Shown piece by piece: positions 22,501 to 34,800 of a stretch of 64,000 nucleotides of DNA. The position numbers and the translations under genes are program-made. Source of the stretch: Reticulitermes speratus (taxonomy: Eukaryota; Arthropoda; Insecta; Blattodea; Rhinotermitidae); assembly GCA_021186555.1 (NCBI GenBank), contig JAJKFL010000042.1:24923521-24987520 (forward strand), written 5' to 3'. A model generated the notes under the pieces. That model was not told where the DNA came from and ran no database searches. It saw only the letters and a program-made list of their open reading frames with translations. Each line of letters opens with the position of its first letter. Position 1 is the stretch's first letter.

Positions 22501-25500
22501 TCATAGTTAGTGTGTCTACTGCTAGCCCTTACAACCTTAACGTTTCGCTGTATGTCAGTCAAGAAACTGATTTCCCTATCAAGTAAGTCAAAATCCAAGC
22601 AAATTTCTGATTCCTGAGTTCTGTGGAAATGTCAGAGTTTGTATGTGTTGAATTGTCGTGTTATCTGCTTTACTGTAACTGTGTAATGTGACTGAATGTC
22701 TTTGGCATATAGACCTAAAATAATTATTTTGCGTAACATAGATTTTAAGTTATTACCCACTTAACTCAGGATAGAGCCTTCAGTATTGTTAAATAGTAAT
22801 TTCATAGTCTTACTTGGGACAAGCATGCTTGTTTTTCTGTGCTGTTATTTGGCTGCAGAGTTCTTGCAAAGATGTGATACACCATAAGATTTGAGGTTAT
22901 CACAGTTGTGTTGATGAATATTCAAGTCTTCTGGGATATGATGCCATGCCTACTGATAAACAGTAACCGATCCACATTACATCACATTCCAGAAAATTTC
23001 AACCTTCACTTGATATGCCATTTAACCCCCAGTGTACATGCTGATGGCCGGGGTTTTTCTTGTTTTAAATGTCCAATTCTGCACCTGCTGATATTATCCA
23101 TTGTATTTCTGACATTTTTGAAGCTAAAGACTTCAAATAAAAAGGACACACTTAAGAGTGGATCCACCTACTACCTGTTCCACAAGTTCAAGATAGTCCA
23201 CCTATTTTTGTGCAGCTTATTTTGTGGTGATTTCTAAATTTGTTCACTTTTACTCTAATTTTCGGTTTCTGGAATTACTCATTTCAAATAGCTGCTTCTG
23301 TAAGTGAGGACACTGTGCTAGAAAAGTTGGAGGTAACTGCACATGTCATCGTATTTTGTCAGAAATGTAGGTTTCAGTCTTACATTGATGTTTAGGTTTC
23401 ATGTTAGTGGGGCTTATTTGGGTACTGAGGTGAATGATTTTGTATGAAATCAGTGGAAGAGGAATGCATGCAGATATTTATTGCATTGATTAGTGCAATA
23501 TGGGAACAAAGGAAAGTGTCTTCATTATGCTGTAAGTATGCCTACTTGACAAAAATTAATTATACCACATGTCCATAAAGTCCTGTTTCTGATTCATTAC
23601 ACAATAACTTATACAGAAATAGGCAGTCTTTGCAAATTTTTCTATAACTCAATCCTTCACATACCCCCACAGGAAGAAATCCAAGGGCATGATATCAGGG
23701 GAGTGTGGGGGTCAGGAGGTAGGTCCACTACCTGATATGCTCTTGGATTTCTTCCTGTGAGGGTATGTGAAGGATTATATTTACAGAACATCTATGGATG
23801 TCATTGAAACATTGTTGGACCACATGGACTGGGAAGGAGAAATCAGAGAGTTCAAATGCTCATTGACTTCTGTGAAAGAAATGAGCTTGTTATAACCAAC
23901 ATGTGGTTCAAAAAACCTAAAAGAAGATTTTACACCTGGAAAGCAGCAAGAGATTGGAGTTGACATCAGTTGGACTATATACTTGTGAACCAGCGATTCA
24001 GGAACAGTGTGAAGGATGTCCAACCACTGCCTGGAGCAGATATTGACTCTGACCACAATTTATTTGTTGCAAAGATCTGCACCAGATTGAAGAAAATCAT
24101 AAGAATCCAGAAGCAAAAACCAAGATGGGATTTGGAGAAGTTGTATGCTCAACGACAGAAAGTGCATAATAAGCTAGAAGAAAACCTTGGTGCAATCAAA
24201 TGTGAAAGTGGGAATGTGGAAGTGCAGTGGAACAATATAAAGAAACGTGTGTTAGATACTATGAGTGATTTGGTTGGAAAAGTTGAGAGGAGAGCAAGAA
24301 AGCCATGGATTACACAGGAGATGATCAGTAAAATGGATGAACAAAGGAAATAGAAGAATGTCACCAACAAAGAAGGAAGGAATAACTACAGAAGGCTGAG
24401 GAACAAACTGAAAAGAGCCACAGACAACGCCAAGAAGGAATATCTTGAGAGCATATGCGATGAGGTAATAGAATTTCAAAGAACAGGACGTTATGATTTA
24501 ATGTACATGAAGACAAAGGAACTAGGGTGGAAAGAAAACCATGGGATTCAAAACACTGGCATTGAAAACTCTCAAGGGAATATAATAATAGATAAGAGAA
24601 AGTACTGAAAATTTTACAGAGCTCTATGATCGAGCTAATTGACCAGAAATTTTAGAAGTGGAACCCGAAGAGGAAGTAGATGAAAATGAGAAAGGCCCTT
24701 ATATTTTGCAAAGTGAAGTGGAGAAAGCTATCAAGGAGATGAGGGATAAGAAGGCTACAGGAGATGATGATGTACCTGGAGATGTACTCAAATTGTTGGG
24801 AGAAGATGGTCTCAATCTAATGACAACTGATCAACAGCGTATATGTAACTGGGAAGTGGCCCAAAGATTTCATCGAAGTTACAATGATTGCCTTAAAGAG
24901 GAAGCCCAGAGCTACAAAGTGCAGCACCATCGCACAGTCAGCATAATCACACATGCAGCAAAGATAGTATCGAGGATACTTAGAAGAAGGATTGAAAGGA
25001 AAATTCAGGATGTACTTGGAGAAGATCAGTTTGGGTTTAGAAGGGGAAAAGGAACTAGGGATGCAATTGGGATGCTGAGAATAATATCAGAACGAACCTT
25101 GGACATAGATGAGGAATTGTGTGCTTGCTTCATAGACTGGCAGAAGGCATTTGACCATGTAAACTGGACCAAATTAATGCAGATCCTAAAGGTAACTGGG
25201 ATAGACTGGTGTGATAGAAGATTGATCAGCAAATTGTACATGGAACAGAGTATTAAAGTACGACTGGACCAAGGGTAGACAAGAAGTGTGAAGACTGGAA
25301 GAGGAGTTAGACATGGTTGCTGTTTTGTCGCCTATTCTTTTCAACTTATACAGTGAGTACCTTACCAAGGAAGCTCTTGAAGGGTTTGGAGACTTCAAAA
25401 TAGGAGGACAAGTAATTCGCACTGTGAAATATGCAGATGATCTTGTGCTACTGGCTAGGGAAGAAAAGGTGCTACAGGGCATGATTGATAGACTTATTGA

Positions 25501-28500
25501 AATTGGAAGATGCTATGGAATGGAAATGAATGTGGAAAACACTAAGGTAATGAGAATCTCAAGGCAACCAGTCCCAATGACAATTATGATAGATCAAAAG
25601 CAATTGGAGAATGTGGAATATTTCAATTATTTGGGTAGCATGATAACAAATGATGCAAGATGTACATGTGAAATTAAATCCAGAATTGCCATAGCAAAAG
25701 CAGCATTCAATTTAAGGAAGGAACTAGTAAAGTGCTACATTTGGAGCATAGCTTTGTATGGTGCTGAAACGCAGACACTTCAGAACGTAGATCAGAAATA
25801 CCTGGAAAGTTTTGAAATGTGGTGCTAGAGAAGAATGGAGATCAGTTGTCCTAATCGTGTGAGAAATGAATAAGTATTACATAGAGTCAAGGAGGAAAGG
25901 AACATCCTACATATAAGAAAAAGGAGAAAGGCTAACTGGATTGGTCACATCTTGCGTAGAAACTGCCTTCTGAAAGATGTGATTGAAGGAAAGTTAGAAG
26001 GAAGGATAGAAATTATGGGAAGACGAGGAAGAAGATGTAAGCAACTACTGGATGACCTTAAGGAAAAGAGAAGATCCTGGAAATTGAAAGAGGAAGCACT
26101 AGATCACACCCTGTGGAGACCTTGCTTTGGAAGAGGCTACGCATCCGTCGTAAGACAGACTGTAGGATGAAGGAATGTATATGGATGACATTGCAACTCT
26201 TCATGCAAGGATGATGGGAGCAATCCAAAGTGTGACAAAAGGAATGTTGACCCATACATGGGCAGAACTGGACCATCAGCTTCATCTGATCAGGGCCACT
26301 AGGGATTCCCATGTTGAGGTACACTGAAGCACATGTAAACTTTTTGAGTTGATGAACGGTTTGTAGAATCCTGCACGTTTCTATCTGTTTTGGTCATCAG
26401 GTAATAAATTTTTAAAATAGGACCAGGACTTTGTGGATAGACTGTATTTAACTTTTGATTTTGTACCATGTAGTAAATACACACTGTTTCGATTATAAAA
26501 ACCAGTCAAGTTAATGCTGTATAGCAAAATAAATGCTGCTTCGTTTGAGATCCACAACAGTTACAGTAATACACTCTCTGGGCATTATGTAGACATGTTG
26601 AATCTTAAACCTGGTGGTACATGAAGTAACCACTGGCCCTTGTGAGAAACAGACAAAAATTCCTGATGGACTCATGCTTCCTATGCGATAATACTTTTGT
26701 CACAGTGGTGATCCTCAGGGACACAACAAAATATACTCCCTGTATTTTACACCTCTGCGTAGGAAACCATACTAAACACAAAAGAATAGTGACAGTTAAC
26801 TTCTGCCATGGTTAACCTAGAGAGTTGTAAAATTGGCTGATAATGTTGGTTAGTTTGTAAAGGCACTCTAGCTCTTGGACACAAGGAGCCAGTCTGCCAT
26901 GCTGGAGGTCTCAGTTATGAAACTTTCAGTTACGTTAGTGAAAATTGAGATGTTTTGTGTGATTCACAGCTTGTCTGAAGAAAGAAGTGTTTATGTATCT
27001 CCAGCTGAGCCTCGGTACTATGAGTTCCAGTTTAAAGACAACATTGAAACTGTACTATTAAGAGTTGATTCTGATGATGACATCTGTATGACTGTCTCCA
27101 TCCAGAATATGAGTGTAAGTTATGTTGTAATGTAAATTTTGAGTGTAGATTGTCTAGTCACTATACTGACGACACTATTCCGGCTCCATTAATTACCAGT
27201 TTTACTACTTTAATGAGAAGTACAGTTTGATATTGAATTTCATATTTAAATATGACAAGTTGTAATGGAAATGACAGGAAATTTACAGTATATAAAAGTG
27301 AATTTACTTTTGTGCTTCAGTCATGTACAAAGTCCTGAGCATAAATAATTTGATATTTATATGAACATCAGTGATACTAATACAAATTCTGTATCAATTG
27401 ACATGCATAGTCATGTTGCTACCTTGTTGACTATTATGTTACATTTGTTAGAGAGGCTGTATGTTGATTCAGTTGGTAGGGTTTGTTTTTAGCCAGGGTC
27501 ATTGAGAATTATTTTCATCACCACGAGGAATGGTCCTGGAGTCCACTCCCATGTCCAGTGGGTGACCACATGCTTCCTTTTAGTGCTAAGGCAGAGACTG
27601 TATGGAGCTTCACTTCCCCTACCCTTATAGGGCTTCGTGATTGATTGATTTATAGTTATATAAGGGCAGTCTGTCAAACGCGGTGGCTATTTAACATTGA
27701 ATGATTTCATCACAGTATGGTTATGAATGATTAAAAGAAAAGAATTTGACAGAAGCTTTTGTGGTCCAGTTCACTTACCTTCCTGCAGAGCATTCCACTA
27801 ATTATGTTCTCGAGCTTGCTTAGTCAAGGCAAGTGTCATGGCTTTCTTCTTCTTATCAGTGCCTGAATGTTTAACAGTCACTTGGTATGTGCTGTGTCTC
27901 ATACTCCACATTTGGTCAGTGCATGTGAGAAATGGTTTTTGTTGAACAGAGAGTGTTCACTTGCAAAATTTTTGCAAATTGTGCTTCATAAAGTGGAAGT
28001 TCTGTAAAAATATCCTGCATCAACAATGCAGGTAAAAAACAATATATAGAATAGTGGAAAGATTCTGAGTGACAGGTTCAGTGTTGCTGGTATGCAGTGA
28101 GTGCACACAAAGTCATAGAACTCAACATTTTTTTAAGAAACAGTTTCTACCACTATGTTCAGTTAATTCTGGCACCATTCTTCAAAGAATTAACAAGAAG
28201 CAAACTTCTCAGTGGCTGTCCTAGAAGAGTTAATTGATGAATTTTTAATGACTTGTGGATTGTGACCTCTTACATCTTCAGATTTAAATCTGTGTGATTA
28301 TTTGTGAGGGACATTGAAAAGTAGAGTTAGTGTGAACAATCTTTGCAAGAAATGAAAGTATTGAGGAGAAATGACCAATATTTCAAGACAAGAGCTCTGT
28401 TGTGCAGTGAGAAGTATTTTCATAAGGCCTGCGTAAAAGCTGGTCAGCACTTTAAGAATCTTATGTGATCCAAGCTAAATTGAACTGCATGGGAAAAACT

Positions 28501-31500
28501 GACTCTAAATTCGCAGTGGATGCAGGCCTTGTATCTATTCAAGCTATGCTTAGGGACATGCTCAGTGGGATGCTCTGTGGATTCTGTTTGGAGGGTCTGA
28601 GTAAAAACATGAATCTCTGGATAGTTGGTGTATTGGCCCAGGCTTGAACCAGGTATCCTCTGAATACAAGCCAGAAGTGCTGCTTCAGGTAATGTACTTT
28701 ATATATTAATGATGAGATTAGGTGCAGGTATAACTTTATTTTACAGTAGTTAGACTGTGTTTGTGTAACTATACATTTATAACTCACTTAAAGTGGGAGT
28801 CTTTATGCCTTTAGTGAATGTGACATAGCTAACTACAGTGTGTTCCTTTTTTGTTGGACTTAACATGGCATCTTCATTGCACAGAAAACCTGCATCCTCT
28901 GGTACATGCCATGACAGCTAACGTGCTGAGGAACACCAGGTAAAAGACACACTGCACAATAGAAAACACAAACCATTTTTTTATCATTTTAGGCATTAAT
29001 TTACCTTGCATATCCCATGGAGGCATTATTTTGCCTGTACAACTTAAGTACAATGAAACCCTTTTAAGGCATTTTTGGAAAAATTCAACAAATGAAGGGG
29101 GAAAAGATCTTAAAAGGGTCAGCCTAAGATTGTGTTATTAGTTGTAATTCTGTACTAAATTCACTTTATTAGAATATTACTTTATATAAGTTCTGCATTA
29201 AATGATTCATTTTCACTATCAAACCACTATTTAAGTCTTAACTTCTTCACTGGTGCTGACACATTCTTGAAAGCAAGGTTTCTTCTTTTAACAAGCACAG
29301 CTGTTAGGTGAAGAGCCTGCTTTTGCCAGAACCATTCCATAACTACCTAATGTACCTTTTGATGCTTTTCTGTTTTTGTATCTTTCCATCTCACCTGTTC
29401 TGTTCCAGACCACTTTCAGTACTGTAGCCACCTTGTTTATAATGCCAAGCCTTTGTTGAAACGACAGTGGTGTGTGTGTGTATTTTGTGCCAGTTTTTGA
29501 TGTAGCTAGCCATGCTGATTTAATCATTCTACAGGGCAGAGACTGCGAGCCCATAGGCAAAGTGATGGGTCAACACAGAATGTGTATAAATTTTGCGCAC
29601 ATAATACGTCAGAGTGTCGAAATTAGACCAAACACACAGATCCATGCTTCTTAACTTTATGTTATGCGTATCATGTGGTAGGTTTAGTTCTACATTGTAT
29701 TTACCACCAACCTTAGCCTATTTATGTCCTTTTTATCGACATACACGTTTCGGTGCTACTTCTGCATTTAGTGTCATGTATTCTAACACATGTTCAGTTG
29801 TACATGTGTCTGGCAGTTATACATTATTGTTTAACATTTAAAATCCTGTGGTGCAGTTGCTTCAATGTGAAATTAAAATTTTACTGAGTTGTATATATAC
29901 TGTAACACTAAAATTTGAAACTTCAAAAAATTTGAAACTGATAACTTGGTTATGTATTTACCGTGGTATTTTAGTTAATTTGAATAATAGGTGCGCTTTC
30001 ATTCTTGTATTAAATTACCTTGTCAGTATTTTCTGTTTTTGGTGCAGTTCTTCCTGTATATTAATTGATGGTGTCTTACCTATATGCTGCGAAGTAACTT
30101 AGCTGTATTGCACTGTATTAGTCAGTAATTCCAGTTGCTGTCCATATCCAGTATATTGAGCACATTGTTTACTGCACTTGCACTTTATTGTGTTGAAATT
30201 GATTTTTATACACACACTGCCATTCATAGTATGTTGTATTATTTGCACTCCATATGTCTGTGTTTTACACTGTTTTACTCACTTTTATTGACCTCGTTGC
30301 ATCTACACACTACTTGTGATATGTTTTATTGTATCATTCTTTTTTATTGTGCCTCGTTCCTGTAGGATTACTGTGTCACGTGATTATCGTACAGGGATTA
30401 GAGGCACACTGCCTGTTGCTGTGTCTCTGTTGCAGTGTTTAACTGCCATTCCATCTTTCAAGCATTAAATCAACTAGCCTGTTGAATGTTGCAATATTTT
30501 GTTCATTTAAGATGTTGCCTTGCTTCTGCTGTTTATATATGTAAAATGTTTCATAAATATCAAAAAGAGGGCTCTTGTACTTAGAATAGATGATAGGATG
30601 ATGTGGAAGTTTGTAGTAGGATGCATTTGTAAATAAGCGTAAGGTTATTGGTACTTACAATATAGAACAATGCTTCTTAAACTTGTAGACTGCCCATGCA
30701 CGATGTGTTCGAGTATCTCAGATTTTTACATTTTGTTAAAATTCATTAATAATGTTTTGTATCTGAATTGTCGTACTGTTTGATAGCACTCACATAAAAA
30801 TAGTTGACAGTGTTTTATGATGATCTGTTGTAAGCCTTGACACTAACTGGACTTAGTCACTAACAGACTTCATAAATGTGGTCCATTCACTGACCAGTAC
30901 AACAGACAACACAGTTACACGTAAGTCATGTATAAGTTGTAGCTTTTAAATAACGATTTTAGTTTCAGAAAAGTATGTTATTAATAAAGTTATTGCATCT
31001 ACATGTTAGCCTTATCCTGTTCAAAATACTTCCATTGGACGCAGCACAGTGCTCTGTACCAGCCTGATAGACCTCAGAGCATTTGCTGAAGTCGTTTCTG
31101 AGAGTGCTGTAACAGCCATTTTCTTATTGATTTCTTCAGTTGACAGAAAATGGTTTTGTTTAACTGAACTTTTAAATTTGGGGAAAAGAAAAAAGACACA
31201 GGGCAAAATCTGGTGACTACAGAGAGTGTTTGAGTGTTTGTACGTGTTTTGCAGCTAGAAACTGGCAGAAAAAATTACTTTTTGCCCTGTTGCGTTGCTG
31301 TGGTACAAGCCAACTGCACCTCCACAAATCTCTTTTTTTAAACCCTTTCTTGTAATTGTATTAATGCTGGAATGTAGAATTGTTGTTTATCTATCTGATT
31401 TGGTAGTAAATTTTCAACCAAAATGATTTTGCTGGTATCAAAGAAAATTAGTGCCATGGTTTTAATTTTTGCATTTAACATTTACACTTTCTTTGGTTAT

Positions 31501-31727
31501 GGGGATGCAGGAGTTTCCCATTGTATAGATGGATGCTTTGTTTCCAGGTTGTGCTGAAAAAGCCATGTTTATTGCAGGTGACCACAGTGTTACAAAATTT
31601 TCACCATCTTAAATTTTCTCCAAACTTTGAGAATGCACTTGCTTTCTTGCAAAATTTTGCTCTTCATTTCTTTGTATTGTACCGTGCATTGTCAGTGATC
31701 AAACACACAACACTCAACCAACAAATG

Positions 31728-31824
<97 letters not shown>

Positions 31825-34800
31825 CCCCCCCCTCCCAGATATTATATATTACAATCTACTCCGACATTTCGCCTACAATTTTAAACATCTTTTATACATT
31901 TTATATTTTAGCATGTACTTATATTGTTAGTTTTGGTTGTGTAATTTATACATGAGTCCCTGATGATGATCCCTTTAGTGGATCAAAACATGTTGGAGTA
32001 GATTGTAATAAATAATATCTGGAAAAAAAATAATAAGAGTGCATTTGTTGGTTGAGCGTTGTGTGTTTAGCACTTCGCTCAGATTGTTTTGGACTGCTTT
32101 CACACACACTTTCTTCATGTTAAAATTTGTCTTATCATTTCTTGGTCCATATCCAAGTCCTTTGCTGTTCTGAGGTGTAAATGATGACATATTCTCACAG
32201 GAGTCCTTACCTCTTCCAACATTTACGTTAGTTTTCATTATTACTGAATAGCCGTGTCCTTCATCTTCCACATCCTTTCTTTCTTCTGAAAAGCTCATGT
32301 GCTTGAACAGCACAAGACGTGGCTTCTCCTTGCAAGAAACCAAAGGTTTTGATGGCAGTTTTCTTCAGTTTCACAAGAAATTTTATGTTGCTCATTGCTT
32401 CGTTTTTAAAATCCAGTATAATTAAAAAAAAAAATTATCACTGGACACTACATCAACATAATCTAGCATAGTTTATCACATGACTGGGAAGGTTTGGTGG
32501 TAACTGATGTATCTTTATTTTGATGATCAAAGTCAGTCATGAACTGCTTGAAGTCTTGTTATTCAGTAGTCATATGTCACACCACATGAAATGCATGTAT
32601 GTGGAAACAAGCTTGGCAATTGATCATTAGGAACTGATTGTGTCATTTTACCACTGTATGTTAGGAGAGGAAAAAAAAAAATTAACAAATTGGAACTTAG
32701 GGAAATTGTTTGAGATTTTGATGCACTGAACATATTACGAGGGTAACAAATTTATTGTGACGTGATCCTTTTCTGCTTCTTAGGCAGGAGATTCTTTTCA
32801 GTGGGAGACACATTAAAAGGGCAACATATATCTTAACCATGTGGAAAAAGTTTGGTAAAAATTCTAATGTTTAAGGCAGGAAATGTCTTAAGTAGTTTGT
32901 CTTAAATGGGTTTCACTGTATGTTACAGAAACTGGAACAGCAAAGGCATCAGTGCCTGAGCAGATAATTGTACAGAAGTATGGTCCTGTGCTTTTGGTTA
33001 TGATGAGCCTGTCTCTTGATATCAGGGGAGACAGCAGAGCATCAGTGTGTCTGATGGCATGTAGTAGGTACCTGGTTCAGATCCTTGGATATACTGTTCA
33101 GACAGGTTTTGATATGTTTTCTTCATTCCCTCCAGGTAAATTGTTCTGTAATATGTTGAAAGTAGGTATAACAGATTCTGCACGAGCCATTCAAATCCAT
33201 ATTACATGAATTACCCAGAAATTTTATCTTACACTAAGTAACATGCATTTCGTACAGCGTTGTTAAAGTATGTACAAAACAACAGATTCTCTTTGAAAAA
33301 TGAAGTGTCCCATTTGATATTCTCTGATCTTTGGTTCCATGTGTCTAATTAGGAAGTGTCAGTGAAAAGTACAAAGTTTAAAATATTCCATTCCTTTGTT
33401 AATTGTTGTATACTTCTAACTTATATGGCATAATGTGGGTGGTGAATCTCCATTTGTTATTGCTGGAGGAATCTGCTGCCCCTTATTCAGCATTCAGACA
33501 GTACAAGACGACATACCAGGGCATCATATCCCGCAAGACTTGAATCTTTCTCAGCACTGCTGTGAGAACCTCGAATATTGCATTTTCAGATCCACTTGGA
33601 CAGGTGGCTATATGCTCATAAGAATCATTCTGCGCTTGGTTGTGAAGCTAAAATGCCAAACACTCTTACCAGAGACCAAATCTTGGCTTTTCAGATCACA
33701 CATTCACTTTCATGAGTTCAGGTTTTAATTTGATGTATGAAGAATTCTGCATCACAGCTGTTTTTGTGCACTCTGATCTCCTTTCATAGGGAGCTCTAGT
33801 CATAGCAACACTTACCTCCAAGGTAGCAGAGTAGCTGCACTGCATTGCCATGCAAGTCTGTGGCTTGTAGTGTTCTGGAGTGATTGTGTCATTTGTGGCC
33901 TAGTTATGGTTGCTGGGTGACACAGTGTTCCATAGCAACTGGTTCATTTTGCCCCCTATTCCTAACATCTGTGATCTATAAAAGGATAATCTGCTGACAG
34001 TGTTCTCTGCATTCTGCTTCCATATCTTTCATATTTTCATATGATGTTACATTCATTATGTAGTTGTCATATTGACTGGTCTCGTATTGTGCTATTTCAT
34101 AAACAGCAGCTATTATATAACTGTAATTGTTACCTAAAACTGTACTGGATATTTAGACTGTGGCTCGTGACACTGCTGATGAATTTGTGTGCCAAAACAA
34201 TGAAGTAGACTTAGAAATTGATGTCCAAACTAAATCTTTTATCTGTAATGTTCTTAATTTTGTAGTTATGAGTAGTTTTTCTTTAATAAGGGTGGTTTAT
34301 AGAAAAATAAAAGGGCTTCTTGCTTAATAAATTTTGGATTAATTATCTGATATCACAAATGTGTAGTAGTGTCAGTCCCTTGGAGGTCGCTCTGATGTCT
34401 GTCTTGTCTTTAGGGAGTGCAATATGATGGCTCTCCACACTTTGAGTGTAGGCTACAAATTTTGATTAAGGACATTTGTAACTGAAGATGGAGTCTTCTT
34501 CTCCTCCTCCTCCAAAGGGCCCATTAGCAGATGCTCTGGATGCACCACAGCCGTAGGCTTATTGTGCAACCCAAAGTGGTTCATTCAGCACAAGTATATT
34601 AATCCAGTGCCTTTTACGAAGAGACACAGGTCTTTTAATGAAGCTGTGCTTATATATTTTGGTTGAGCAAACAGCTTCCCAAAGAAATTATAGTGCTGAC
34701 GATTCAATGTCTCGCAGCAACAAATAATATGGTACTCTGTTTCAGTCTTCGTCCTGCAAAATCTGCAGGTAGGATTTCCATCAAACAGGCCCATAATATT

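Larger units (their letters stand above)
31702..32067 (+). mobile_element. Short hammerhead-bearing element, locus 2, with inverted arms
   Basis: Outer arms: ACACAACACTCAACCAACAA at about 31704 and GTTGGTTGAGCGTTGTGTG at about 32049, inverted with one mismatch. Inner arms: CAGATATTATATATTACAAT then CTACTCCGACAT (31839 on), and ATGTTGGAGTAGATTGTAAT ending AATATCTGG (31990-32021). The right inner arm carries the ribozyme-like core; the left keeps only part of it. A long CT microsatellite has expanded in the left arm. No coding capacity. Confidence 0.6.
29051..32918. mobile_element. Possible Tigger-like element (terminal repeats only)
   Basis: Left end CAATGAAACCCTTTTAAGGC at 29051 and right end, read inward, CAGTGAAACCCATTTAAGAC from 32918 form a roughly 20-bp inverted pair of Tigger type, each next to TA. 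No transposase remains between them, and a hammerhead-like element at 31.7-32.1 kb sits inside. The 3.9-kb length with no transposase means these may be ends of different copies. Confidence 0.42.

Noticed and set aside
31521-31955. 144-codon + strand frame
   Set aside because: Its middle is the CT microsatellite and the rest overlaps the hammerhead element; no domain.
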